Shown piece after piece: positions 8,665-16,635 of a DNA stretch of 64,000 nucleotides. How positions within the stretch are numbered: the first letter of the stretch is position 1; each line of letters begins with the position of its first letter. The DNA is from Mesoterricola silvestris. GTDB lineage: Bacteria; Acidobacteriota; Holophagae; Holophagales; Holophagaceae. The stretch is from NCBI RefSeq assembly GCF_030295405.1, contig NZ_AP027080.1, positions 2,790,001-2,854,000 of the forward strand. Reading direction: 5' to 3'. The position numbers and the translations under genes were made by a program. Under the pieces are notes generated by a model. The model did no database searches, was not told the origin of the DNA, and saw only the letters and a list, made by a program, of their open reading frames with translations.

Positions 8665-9441
8665 ATGAAGCGTCGCACCCTGCTGTCCGTCCTCTTGAGC
8701 GCTTGTCTCGCCTTCGCCCTGCCCCTGCGGGCCCAGGCGGCGCCCCCGGCCATCGCGGCGGCGGGGGACCTCCGGGGCGTCCTGGAGGAACTCACGGGGG
8801 CCTTCGAGGCCCGGCATCCCGGCGCCCACTTCCAGCTCACTTTCGGGGCCTCGGGCAACCTCACGGTCCAGATCCAGCAGGGCGCGCCCTTCGATATCTT
8901 CCTGGCGGCGGACACGGGCTTTCCGGAGACGGTGGTGAAGGCGGGCCTGGCCACCGGGGACGGGACCTTCCCCTACGCCAAGGGCAGCCTCACCCTCTGG
9001 GTGCGCAAGGACCTCCACCTGGACCCCGCCCGGGACGGCCTCCGGGTGCTCCTCCATCCCTCCGTGAAGAAGGTCGCCACGGCCAACCCCCAGGTGGCGC
9101 CCTACGGCCGCGCCGGGGACGCCGCCCTGCGCCGGGCGGGCCTTTTCGAGGCCGTGAAGCCCAAGCTCGTCTTCGGGGACAACATCGCCCAGGCCGCCCA
9201 GTTCCTCCAGGCCGGGGCCGCCGAGGCGGGCCTCATTTCCGGGTCCCAGGCCCGCAACCCCGTGCTCCAGAACGCGGGAACGGCCTGGAAGGTGCCGGCC
9301 GACGCCTACCCGCCCCTGGTGCAGGCCGGCGTGATCCTGAAGCGCACGGCGCACCTGGAGCGGGCCCGGGCCTTCATGGCCTTCCTGGTGGGCCCCGACG
9401 GGCAGGCCATCCTCGCCCGCCACGGCTTCGCCCGGCCCTGA
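8665..9441 (+). CDS. modA: Molybdate ABC transporter substrate-binding protein
   Basis: A 258-residue exported protein with a clear signal peptide (KRRTLLSVLLSACLAFALPLRAQA). The mature part follows the ModA pattern: IAAAGDLRGVLEELTGAFE, then TFGASGNLTVQIQQGAPFDIFLAAD, then ALISGSQARNP-like and GQAILARHGF at the end. It captures molybdate or tungstate in the periplasm for a ModBC transporter. A strong GAAGGAG ribosome site precedes the ATG. It is followed 24 bp later by a ModE-like regulator, but no modB or modC is in the window, so the permease and ATPase must be elsewhere or shared. Molybdate versus tungstate specificity cannot be read from the sequence. Confidence 0.92.
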   Translation: MKRRTLLSVLLSACLAFALPLRAQAAPPAIAAAGDLRGVLEELTGAFEARHPGAHFQLTFGASGNLTVQIQQGAPFDIFLAADTGFPETVVKAGLATGDGTFPYAKGSLTLWVRKDLHLDPARDGLRVLLHPSVKKVATANPQVAPYGRAGDAALRRAGLFEAVKPKLVFGDNIAQAAQFLQAGAAEAGLISGSQARNPVLQNAGTAWKVPADAYPPLVQAGVILKRTAHLERARAFMAFLVGPDGQAILARHGFARP

Positions 9442-9465
9442 TCCCCCGGCCCGAAACCGGTCAGA

Positions 9466-9894
9466 ATGGAAGGATCCACCCCCCGGCCCCCCTTCCCTGA
9501 CCTCCCCTGGTGCCCCGTGCCGAACGCCGCCCCCCCTTCCTTCTCCATCAAGCTCCGCATCCTGCACGGCGAGGTCTTCGCCTTCGGACCCGGCAAGGCC
9601 GCGCTCCTGGACGCCATCGGCAGGCTCGCGTCCATTTCCGCCGCCGGCCGGGAGATGGGCCTCAGCTACAGCAAGACCCGCCGGCTGGTGGACGAGATGA
9701 ACGCCTCCTTCCGCACGCCCCTGGTGGAAACCTCCCGGGGCGGAAGCGAGCGCGGGGGCGCCACCGTGACCCCCACCGGCCGGAGGGTGCTGGACACCTT
9801 CCGCGCCATGGAGGCCCAGGCCATGGAGGCCGCCCGGGGAGGCTTCAGGCGCCTGGCCAGGGACCTGGCCGCCCCGGAACCGCCCGGGGAGTAG
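9466..9894 (+). CDS. ModE-like molybdate-responsive regulator, DNA-binding domain only
   Basis: Up to 142 residues with the LysR-type helix-turn-helix found in ModE N-termini. The key stretch runs GEVFAFGPGKAALLDAIG, then SISAAGREMGLSYSKTRRLVDEMN, then TPTGRRVLDTFR. The C-terminal molybdate-binding di-mop domain of full ModE (about 260 residues) is absent, so this is the short form. It would bind DNA near molybdate genes. How it senses metal, if at all, is unclear. The first ATG (9466) has no ribosome site and codes a proline-rich leader; an in-frame GTG at 9517 is an alternative start closer to the family N-terminus. It follows modA, so an operon is likely. Confidence 0.82.
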   Translation: MEGSTPRPPFPDLPWCPVPNAAPPSFSIKLRILHGEVFAFGPGKAALLDAIGRLASISAAGREMGLSYSKTRRLVDEMNASFRTPLVETSRGGSERGGATVTPTGRRVLDTFRAMEAQAMEAARGGFRRLARDLAAPEPPGE

Positions 9895-9897
9895 ACT
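9892..9897 (+). promoter_or_regulatory. TAGACT -10-like hexamer exactly 6 nt before the padR-like ATG
   Basis: The hexamer fits the TANNNT pattern and places the expected transcription start on the A of the ATG at 9904. No Shine-Dalgarno sequence precedes this ATG, so a leaderless transcript is possible. The same spacing is seen before 20222 and 22792. Confidence 0.35.
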
Positions 9898-9903
9898 CGA
9901 AGG

Positions 9904-10455
9904 ATGCCCCGCACCCGCGCACCGTTCACCCTGGAACTGACCCTCATCGGGATCCTCGACCGGACCCCCATGCACGGCTACAACCTCTGCAAGGCCGTCC
10001 AGGCCCTGGACGGCTTCGACCTGGTGTGGAAGGTCAAGCAGAGCGCCCTGTACGCCCTGGTGGACAAGCTCGAGGCCCAGGGCCTCCTGGAATCCGACCT
10101 GATCCCCGGGGAATCCCACCCCTCCCGCAAGGAACTGCGCGTGACCCCCGCCGGAAGGGCCGCCCTGGACGCCTGGGTGGACACCCCCGTGGAAAGCGTC
10201 CGCCAGATGCGCCAGGACTTCTTCGGCCGGCTCTACTTCGCGCGCCTGTCCGGCCCCGACCGGGCCCGCCGCCTGATCCGCGCCCAGCACCAGGCCTGCC
10301 AGGCCTGGCTGCGCCACCTCCAGGGCCGGCTGGAAACCGAACCCGGCGACTACCTCCACATCGTCCTTTCCCACCGCCTCCAGATCGTCCAGGCGACCCT
10401 GGCCTGGCTGAAGGATTGCGAAGCGTCGCTGCCCAGGGACGGGACACGTACCTAA
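9904..10455 (+). CDS. PadR-family transcriptional regulator
   Basis: A 183-residue cytoplasmic protein. The PadR winged helix occupies about residues 8-85 (LELTLIGILDRTPMHGYNL, then SALYALVDKLEAQGLLES, then wing residues SRKELRVTPAGRAALDAW). A helical C-terminal dimerisation region ends about residue 175 (the VirR-like part). PadR proteins usually repress genes for efflux or stress response and respond to phenolics, drugs or other ligands. The effector here is unknown. It follows the ModE-like gene by 9 bp but may have its own promoter. Its last 4 bases overlap the end of the convergent pyrophosphatase gene. No neighbour is an obvious target. Confidence 0.88.
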   Translation: MPRTRAPFTLELTLIGILDRTPMHGYNLCKAVQALDGFDLVWKVKQSALYALVDKLEAQGLLESDLIPGESHPSRKELRVTPAGRAALDAWVDTPVESVRQMRQDFFGRLYFARLSGPDRARRLIRAQHQACQAWLRHLQGRLETEPGDYLHIVLSHRLQIVQATLAWLKDCEASLPRDGTRT

Positions 10456-12107
10456 TCCACGACGACCCGCGCGAACTGCCTCGCCAGGTGCGGGAGGAGC
10501 TGCTTCTTTCGGCTGACCACGGAATCGAGCTGGAAGAGGTTGGATTCCAGGCGGGGGTAGTCGATGGCCTCGATGAGGTGTTCCTGGCCCGCCACCAGGA
10601 GGAGGCTGTTGTTCAGGGAGATGTCCGTGACCAGGAGGCAGGCGAAGGCCAGGCGCTTTTCCCGGGCCAGGATCTCCAGCTCCTCGGCCAGCACGGGCTT
10701 GAGCCGCTCGAAGTGCTCGAAGCCCACCTCCTCGATCTGGGCCACGGCGAGGTTCCAGGGGCCTTCGGTGTACTCCTTGCAGTCCATGCGCAGGGCCGCC
10801 CGGGGGGTGGAGAGCTGCAGGGCCGAACCCATGGCGAAGAAGGCCTCGGCGAAGGCCTGCACGTCGAAGCCCCCGGCTTCCCCCAGCCAGGCCAGCATGT
10901 CCCGGTCCACGGGGGTCGTGGTGGGGGAACTGAGGTTCAGGGTGTCGGAAATGATGCCGGCGGCCATGCACTTGGCGATGCCCGTGGGGGGCGCCATGGC
11001 CTCGCGCCGGAAGCACCGGGCCACCATGGTGCAGGTGGAGCCCACCGTATCGTTCTGGAAGCGGATGGGCGCCCGGGAGATGAGGCCGCCGCCCACCCGG
11101 TGGTGGTCCATCACTTCCAGGATCTCGGCCTCCTCGGCGCCGCTGACGGCCTGGGCCAGTTCGTTGTGGTCCACCAGCACCAGGCGCACCGGCTCGGGGC
11201 TGGCCAGGTCCTCCTTGGTGAAGACGCCCAGGAGGTCCCCCCCCTCGCCCACCACGGGGAAGAGCTCCTGGTTCAGGGGGTGCACCTCCTTGCGCACGGA
11301 CCGGGCCAGGTGCTTCTCCTTGTACTTCCGGAACGTGCGGTCCACGGCGGAATCGATGATCTTGGCGCCGCGGATCATCATGGCGGTGCTGGCGGTGTCC
11401 AGGGGGCTGCCGATGACCGTGACGCCCTTGGCCCGGGCCTCCTCCAGGAGGTCGGGGGCCAGGCCGTGGCCGCCGGTGACCACCAGGCACCGGGCGCCGA
11501 ACTGGATGGTGGGGCGCTGGATGGTGGGCCGGTCCCCCACGACGATGAGGGTCTGGCCGGGGTCCCGCTCCCGCAGGCGCGGCATGAAGTTCTCGCAGCT
11601 CATGGCCCCCACGCTGAGCACCAGGGCATCCACCCGGTGGGGGTCCACGGCGTGGAGGAAGGTGCCGGAAAAGGCCTGGCGGATGTGCTCCAGGGTGGTG
11701 CGCACCAGCCGGGGGCTGTCGCTGCCGGCGGCGTCGGGCATGAGGAGTTCCAGGAGCCGGGAGAGGCTCAGCATGCCCGTGAGCCCCCCCCGGGCGTCCA
11801 CCACGGGCATGGCGTGGAGCCGGTGGGCCTGCATGCGCCGGTACACGGCGAAGAAGGGCTCGTTCTCCCGGGCCGTCACCACGTCCCGGTTGCAGAGCTG
11901 GCCCACGGTGGGGTGCACGTCCATGAGCAGCCTGGGGTGCTCCAGACCCGCCTCCTTCAGGACGAAATGGGTGCGCGGATTCACTTCCCCACAGCAGGCG
12001 GCCACCGCGTCCGGGATGTGGGCGTTGCGCAGGAAGTGGGCGTAGGAGATGGCCGCGCAGATGGAATCGGTGTCCGGATTCCTGTGGCCAATGACGTAGA
12101 CGGGCAT
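10452..12107 (-). CDS. ppaC: Manganese-dependent inorganic pyrophosphatase, CBS-DRTGG type
   Basis: A 551-residue soluble family II pyrophosphatase that hydrolyses PPi to two phosphates. The DHH domain has IGHRNPDTDSICAA at residues 6-19, a later LVDHNE and the signature DHHRVGG, all metal ligands. The C-terminal DHHA2 domain ends with SRKKQLLP. Between the first and second DHH parts is an insert of about 250 residues with two CBS domains (MPVVDARGGLTGMLS; LFPVVGEGGDLLGVF) around a DRTGG domain. That insert explains why it is much longer than the simple form of about 310 residues. In this subfamily adenine nucleotides and diadenosine polyphosphates bind the CBS pair and tune activity. A good AGGGAG site precedes the ATG. 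Confidence 0.93.
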   Translation of the reverse strand: MPVYVIGHRNPDTDSICAAISYAHFLRNAHIPDAVAACCGEVNPRTHFVLKEAGLEHPRLLMDVHPTVGQLCNRDVVTARENEPFFAVYRRMQAHRLHAMPVVDARGGLTGMLSLSRLLELLMPDAAGSDSPRLVRTTLEHIRQAFSGTFLHAVDPHRVDALVLSVGAMSCENFMPRLRERDPGQTLIVVGDRPTIQRPTIQFGARCLVVTGGHGLAPDLLEEARAKGVTVIGSPLDTASTAMMIRGAKIIDSAVDRTFRKYKEKHLARSVRKEVHPLNQELFPVVGEGGDLLGVFTKEDLASPEPVRLVLVDHNELAQAVSGAEEAEILEVMDHHRVGGGLISRAPIRFQNDTVGSTCTMVARCFRREAMAPPTGIAKCMAAGIISDTLNLSSPTTTPVDRDMLAWLGEAGGFDVQAFAEAFFAMGSALQLSTPRAALRMDCKEYTEGPWNLAVAQIEEVGFEHFERLKPVLAEELEILAREKRLAFACLLVTDISLNNSLLLVAGQEHLIEAIDYPRLESNLFQLDSVVSRKKQLLPHLARQFARVVVD

Positions 12108-12177
12108 CGAGGCTCCCTGCGGGCGTGGAAAAGAATGAATCCTTTTCTATCACGATTCCGCGCGGGGCCGGCGCGCT

Positions 12178-14445
12178 TCAGGACCCCAGGGCCGTGATCT
12201 CCGTGATCCTGCGGGCCAGGTGGGCCTTGGAGAAGGGCTTGAGGATGCTCAGGGCCCTGCCGTCCCGCTCCAGCAGTTCGCCGGTGGCCTCGTCCAGGAA
12301 GCCGGTGGCCAGAAGGACAGGCAGACGTGGGCGGAGCCGGCGCAGGCCCTTGAGGGTCTCCACCCCGTTCATGCCGGGCATGTTCAGGTCCAGGATCACC
12401 AGGTCCAGGTCGTCCCCGGAGCCGATGCGGGCCAGGGCGGCCGGGCCGTTGGAGGCGGTGGCCACGGCGTGGCCCAGGACCTCGAGCAGGTCGGGGATGG
12501 TGGAAAGGATCAGGGGGTCGTCGTCCACCAGCAGGATCCGCAGGGGGCCCGGGGAAGGCGGCGCGGAGGGGGCGGCGGGGGCCGGGGCCTGCCCTCCGGT
12601 CCCCGCGGGCAGGCTCAGGGTGACCCGGGTGCCCTGCCCCGGCGCGCTGCGGATGGACAGGTTGCCCCCGTGGGCCTTGAGGGTGGCGTAGGCCATGGAC
12701 AGGCCCATGCCGGTGCCCTTGCCGATGGGCTTGGTGGTGAAGAAGGGCTCCATGGCCCGGGCCAGCACCCCCTCGCTCATGCCTTCTCCGGAATCCTCCA
12801 CGTGCACTTCCACCGTGCCCGGCGGCACCGTCCGGGTGCGCAGGGTGAGGGTGCCGCCCCCGGGCATGGCGTCCACGGCGTTGACGCAGAGGTTCATGAG
12901 GGCGCTGGAAAGGGTGCCCCCCTCCCCCATCACCTTCGGCAGGCTCGGCTCCAGGTCCATGACCAGGTGCACCTTCTGCAGGGTGGTGCGGGCCAGGAGG
13001 TCCATCTCCTCGGCCACCATGGCGTTCAGGTCCAGCCATTCGGGCTCCCGCAGGTCCTTGCGGGCGAAGTGGGTCAGGCCCTTCACCAGGTCCCGGCCCC
13101 GGGCGCAGGCCCGTTCGATGAGGGCGAAGCGGTCCGCCAGGAAGGGGTCCCCCGCCACGTGGGCCGCCACGGTTTCCGTCATGGCCTGGATGGCGCCCAG
13201 GACGTTGTTCATGTCGTGGGCCACGCCGCTGGCCAGACTGCCCAGGCTGTCCAGTTTCTGCATCTGGTTGCGCTCAGCGTCCAGCTTGCGCTGGAGTTCC
13301 TCGGCGGTGCGCCGCTCCCGGTTGTCCAGGGCCATGACCAGGAGGAACCGCTCCCCGCCCGCATGGAAGGGCTCCGCGAAGAAGAGGCAGGGGATGACCT
13401 GGCCGTCGCGGCTGCGGATGGGCAGCTCCAGGTTCTGCACGCTCCGGGACCGTTCCAGGGCGGCGATCATGCGCCCCCGCACCTCCGGCTCGAAGACTCC
13501 CAGCTCCACGGAGGTGCGCCCCACCACCTCCTCCCGCTGGAAGCCCAGCATCTGGCAGTACCGGTCGTTGACCTCCAGGATGAGGCCATCCTCCAGGCGG
13601 CTCAGGGAGGCCAGGAGGGGGGAATTGTGGAAGGCCTTGTGGTACTTCTCCTCGCTGATGCGCAGCTGATCCTCGGCGCGCTTGCGGTCGGTGATGTCCC
13701 GGCCGATGCCCAGGACGCCGATGGGCCGCCCATCGGGGCCCAGGATGGGGGTCTTGATGGTCTCCAGGGATTCCCGGTGGCCGTCGTCCCGGAAGGTGAT
13801 CTCCTCCTCGTTGACCGTGGGCCGGCCCGTGGCCAGGGCCCGGCGGTCCTGGTCCCGGAAGAAGTCCGCGAGGGCCTTGTCCACGAAGTCATAGTCGGTC
13901 CGGCCCAGGATCTCCCCCTTGGGCGCCCCGAAGAACCGCTCGAAGCGGGGGTTGCACTCCAGGTACACCCCTTCGGGATCCTTGAGCCAGATGAGGTCGG
14001 GGAGGGTGTCCAGGAGGGTCCGCAGGAAGGCGGCGCTCTTCTGGCGGGCGCCTTCGGCCTTCTTGATCTCGGTGATGTCCCGGGCGTAGACGATGCGGGT
14101 GCGGGGCGCGCCGCCGGGATCCCGCACCAGGGTCGCGTCCACCAGGACGGGAAAGGTGCTGCCGTCCTTGCGGACATTGACCGTCTCGAAGACCAGGTGC
14201 CCCTGGCTCTCCAGGTTCCTGCGGATCTCCTCCAGGCGGAAGGCCATGGACGGGCCGAGGACGCGGCCCAGGTTCATGCCCACCATCTCCTCGGGGGTGT
14301 AGCCCCGGGCCTGGGCATAGGCCGGGTTCACCTGCAGCAGGTCCCCCGTGGCGTGGTCCACCATGGCCAGGGGCAGGGCCGAAGCGGCCACCGCTTCCCA
14401 GGAGGGCTGCATGCCGGGGTCTGGGGCGGGGGTGCGCTGGGACAT
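12178..14445 (-). CDS. Soluble multi-PAS hybrid histidine kinase with C-terminal receiver
   Basis: A 755-residue cytoplasmic protein with no transmembrane segment. Three PAS domains occupy roughly residues 15-135, 140-265 and 268-385 (for example YARDITEIKKAEG and GIGRDITDRKRAEDQL ending PAC motifs). Then come the dimerisation helix with His410 (VAHDMNN), HATPase (DSGEGM, GTGMGLS) and a receiver with Asp686 (ILDLNMPG). The kinase core is closely similar to those at 2435 and 6294, suggesting three paralogues in 12 kb. It lies 70 bp upstream of ppaC on the same strand, so co-transcription is possible. PAS ligands (heme, flavin, small molecule) cannot be told. No output regulator is adjacent, so the receiver may pass phosphate to a separate partner. 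Confidence 0.9.
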   Translation of the reverse strand: MSQRTPAPDPGMQPSWEAVAASALPLAMVDHATGDLLQVNPAYAQARGYTPEEMVGMNLGRVLGPSMAFRLEEIRRNLESQGHLVFETVNVRKDGSTFPVLVDATLVRDPGGAPRTRIVYARDITEIKKAEGARQKSAAFLRTLLDTLPDLIWLKDPEGVYLECNPRFERFFGAPKGEILGRTDYDFVDKALADFFRDQDRRALATGRPTVNEEEITFRDDGHRESLETIKTPILGPDGRPIGVLGIGRDITDRKRAEDQLRISEEKYHKAFHNSPLLASLSRLEDGLILEVNDRYCQMLGFQREEVVGRTSVELGVFEPEVRGRMIAALERSRSVQNLELPIRSRDGQVIPCLFFAEPFHAGGERFLLVMALDNRERRTAEELQRKLDAERNQMQKLDSLGSLASGVAHDMNNVLGAIQAMTETVAAHVAGDPFLADRFALIERACARGRDLVKGLTHFARKDLREPEWLDLNAMVAEEMDLLARTTLQKVHLVMDLEPSLPKVMGEGGTLSSALMNLCVNAVDAMPGGGTLTLRTRTVPPGTVEVHVEDSGEGMSEGVLARAMEPFFTTKPIGKGTGMGLSMAYATLKAHGGNLSIRSAPGQGTRVTLSLPAGTGGQAPAPAAPSAPPSPGPLRILLVDDDPLILSTIPDLLEVLGHAVATASNGPAALARIGSGDDLDLVILDLNMPGMNGVETLKGLRRLRPRLPVLLATGFLDEATGELLERDGRALSILKPFSKAHLARRITEITALGS

Positions 14446-14573
14446 CGCCGTTCTCCGCTGACCATCCTGCCGCTTCCCGGGCCCCCAGGGAAGGCCGGAT
14501 CGCCCGGAGGCGCAGGGATTTCACATCCGGATCCCCCGGGCCCCGCCTTATACTCGGTCCAGGAGAGCGGCCC

Positions 14574-14876
14574 ATGACGCAGGAACTCAAGGCGGAGGAT
14601 CTGATCGCGACGGAGCAGGACGGCACCCGTCGCATCAACCATGACCTCCTCAGCGAGTACGGCCTGTTCAACCTGCCCCGTCCCATCATGCGCAGCGCCC
14701 TGCTGGTGTACTACGAAAACGCACGCCGCCAGGGACACTCCAGCGGCCGGAAGGTGCAGGTCCTCATCAACCTCACCAACGCCATCGCGCGGTTTCCCCG
14801 GGAAGTGGCCATCAATTTCACCCGCGGGCCCGCCTACCACCGGAACATGAAGCTCCTGGCCCGCTATTCCAAGTAG
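14574..14876 (+). CDS. Small protein of unknown function (100 aa)
   Basis: I do not recognise the family. It is a basic, soluble, probably helical protein (TEQDGTRRINHDLLSEYGLF, then VQVLINLTNAIARFPREV, ending KLLARYSK) with no signal peptide or cysteine. AGGAG precedes the ATG by 9 bases, and a TATACT hexamer at 14549-14554 may be its -10. It stands alone between the divergent PAS kinase gene and a convergent unknown gene. Codon use matches the neighbours, so it is likely a real, native gene. Confidence 0.7.
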   Translation: MTQELKAEDLIATEQDGTRRINHDLLSEYGLFNLPRPIMRSALLVYYENARRQGHSSGRKVQVLINLTNAIARFPREVAINFTRGPAYHRNMKLLARYSK

Positions 14877-14896
14877 CCGGGGCTCGCCGGGCGGTC

Positions 14897-15484
14897 TCAG
14901 TTCCGCTCGGCCTGGTCCAGGAGTTCCAGCAGGCGGCGCAGGTCCCGCTTGGCGCCCGTGACCGAACGGTTGGCCAGGTCGTCCTGGAGCACGCCCAGGT
15001 AGTCGTGGATCCGCCGGACCTCGGGGGCGCGGTGGCCCCCGCACTGGTCCAGGTAGGGCTGGAAGGCTTCGGCCACGTTGGGCACCTGGTCCCAGGCCCG
15101 GGCCTCCACCCGGCACCAGGCCAGCATGGTGGCCGCGTCGGCCACCAGCCGCGCACGGTTGCGGCTGGGCCGCATGTGGCCGAGGATGGTGCCGCCCAGG
15201 CCCAGGGCCGACTCCGCCATGAAGCGGGGTTTGAGCCCCGCCAGGGCGTCCAGGCCCCGGTCGATGGCCTGGATCTCCCCGTCGGCGAGGACGGACGCGT
15301 GGTTGCGCTTGGCGTGTTCCCAGGCCTTCCGGGACGCCACGACGAGGGCGGGCAGTTCGGATTCGCGGCCGTCGATGAAGGCCTCGGCCACCTCCTCCAG
15401 GGCCTCCACGAAGGCCCCGAAGGATCTGGGCGCCACCGCTGCGGGTTGAACGATTGCAGGGGGCGCCACGGCCATCATCAGCAT
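14897..15484 (-). CDS. Protein of unknown function, predicted all-helical (195 aa)
   Basis: The family is not recognised. The start at 15484 is preceded by AAGGAA at good spacing. The first 25 residues are Ala/Pro/Val-rich, and the rest reads as amphipathic helices (SFGAFVEALEEVAEAFIDGRE; AWDQVPNVAEAFQPYLDQCGG; GAKRDLRRLLELLDQAERN). There is no convincing signal peptide, membrane helix or metal motif. It converges with the 14574 gene, 20 bp apart. About 100 bp separate it from the DUF2911 gene on the same strand, enough for its own promoter. Nothing in the context shows its role. Confidence 0.65.
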   Translation of the reverse strand: MLMMAVAPPAIVQPAAVAPRSFGAFVEALEEVAEAFIDGRESELPALVVASRKAWEHAKRNHASVLADGEIQAIDRGLDALAGLKPRFMAESALGLGGTILGHMRPSRNRARLVADAATMLAWCRVEARAWDQVPNVAEAFQPYLDQCGGHRAPEVRRIHDYLGVLQDDLANRSVTGAKRDLRRLLELLDQAERN

Positions 15485-15587
15485 CAGGGGTTCCTTTGTA
15501 CTCGGGTGCGGTGTGCCCCGCCCCCGGGCGTCGCCAGGGAGGAACCTTGATTTTCCGGTACCCGGGCTTCCCGACGCAAGCCCTACG

Positions 15588-16616
15588 TCACTGCAGCTTC
15601 GCCAGCTCCGTCCGGATGCGGGCCCGCTGATCCTCCGCCCGGACCATCCCCAGAGCCTGCTGGTAGTTCTTGAGGGCGCCCGCCTTGTCGCCCTTGGCGG
15701 CGAGGCCCTCGGCGAGGCTGTCGTACGCGTTCCAGGAATCCGCATGGTCCTTGACATTCCTGCGGAAGAGGTCCAGGGCTTCGTCCACCTTGCCCTGCCC
15801 CAGGAGGGCGTAGCCCAGGTTGTTCACCTCGGCCTCGGTGGCCACGGCCATGGCCCGGGTGCGCAGGGCGGCGGCGCCCGCGGCGTCGCCGCGCTTGTCC
15901 GCCAGGAGGGCCTTGGTGCGAAGGGCGCCGAAGGTCTCCTTCATCTCCAGGGAGCGGTCCACCCAGGCCTGGGCCTCCTCCAGGTTCACGTCGTGGCGCA
16001 CGCACCAGCCCGCCGCGCCGGCCCACCCTTCGGCGGAAAAGCGCGGGAGGCCCCGCAGCTGCTCCCGCAGGCTCGCCACCACCACCTGGTTGGTGTCCAC
16101 CTCGATGCGCAGGGGCACCCGCAGCTTCTCCCACCGCAGGGAAAGGGTGGCGGCGCCGTCGGTGACCTCGTCGAAGGCGTACTCCAGGCGGTCCAGGGCC
16201 TCGGCGGCCACGGGGGTGACGGTGAAGCGGGCGGCATCCTCCCGGGGGTCGTAGCTGAAGCTGCCCCAGGCGTGGCTCTCGTTGCTGAAGATCACCGTCC
16301 AGGCCGCGGCGGTGGGCAGCATGTGGAGGCCGTAGGTGCCCGCGGGGAGGGCCACCCCGCCGGCCTTCACCGGGGTGGAGAAGGTCACGGTGGTGTTCTC
16401 GTTGGCGCCGGCCCGCCAAACCTGCCCGTAGGGCACGAGGCCGCCCCATACCTTGCGTCCGTGGACGGAGGGACGGGCGTACGTGACGGTGATGTCCGTC
16501 AGCCCGACCGTCTGGGCCACCTGGGCCCTGGGGCTGGCCTGGGGAAGGACGAGGGGGGGCGTCTGGGCGGCCAGGGCCGAGGCCGCGAGAAGAAGGCCGA
16601 AGGGAGCGCGATGCAT
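15588..16616 (-). CDS. Secreted DUF2911 protein with C-terminal TPR region
   Basis: A 342-residue exported protein: a signal peptide ends at ALAAQ. A DUF2911 domain covers about residues 25-175, with the hallmarks RPSVHGRKVWGGLVPYGQVW, RAGANENTTVTFS and LPAGTYGLHMLP. The second half holds tetratricopeptide-like helices (EVNNLGYALLGQGKVDEALDLF; SWNAYDSLAEGLAAKGDKAGAL). DUF2911 proteins are periplasmic or outer-membrane associated and of unknown biochemical function; TPRs suggest protein contacts. The ATG at 16616 has a GGAGG site, and upstream in-frame residues are arginine/proline-rich noise. It follows the CHASE/HAMP gene by 19 bp and could be the last gene of that operon. Confidence 0.85.
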   Translation of the reverse strand: MHRAPFGLLLAASALAAQTPPLVLPQASPRAQVAQTVGLTDITVTYARPSVHGRKVWGGLVPYGQVWRAGANENTTVTFSTPVKAGGVALPAGTYGLHMLPTAAAWTVIFSNESHAWGSFSYDPREDAARFTVTPVAAEALDRLEYAFDEVTDGAATLSLRWEKLRVPLRIEVDTNQVVVASLREQLRGLPRFSAEGWAGAAGWCVRHDVNLEEAQAWVDRSLEMKETFGALRTKALLADKRGDAAGAAALRTRAMAVATEAEVNNLGYALLGQGKVDEALDLFRRNVKDHADSWNAYDSLAEGLAAKGDKAGALKNYQQALGMVRAEDQRARIRTELAKLQ

Positions 16617-16635
16617 GGGAACCTCCGGGCCCAGG

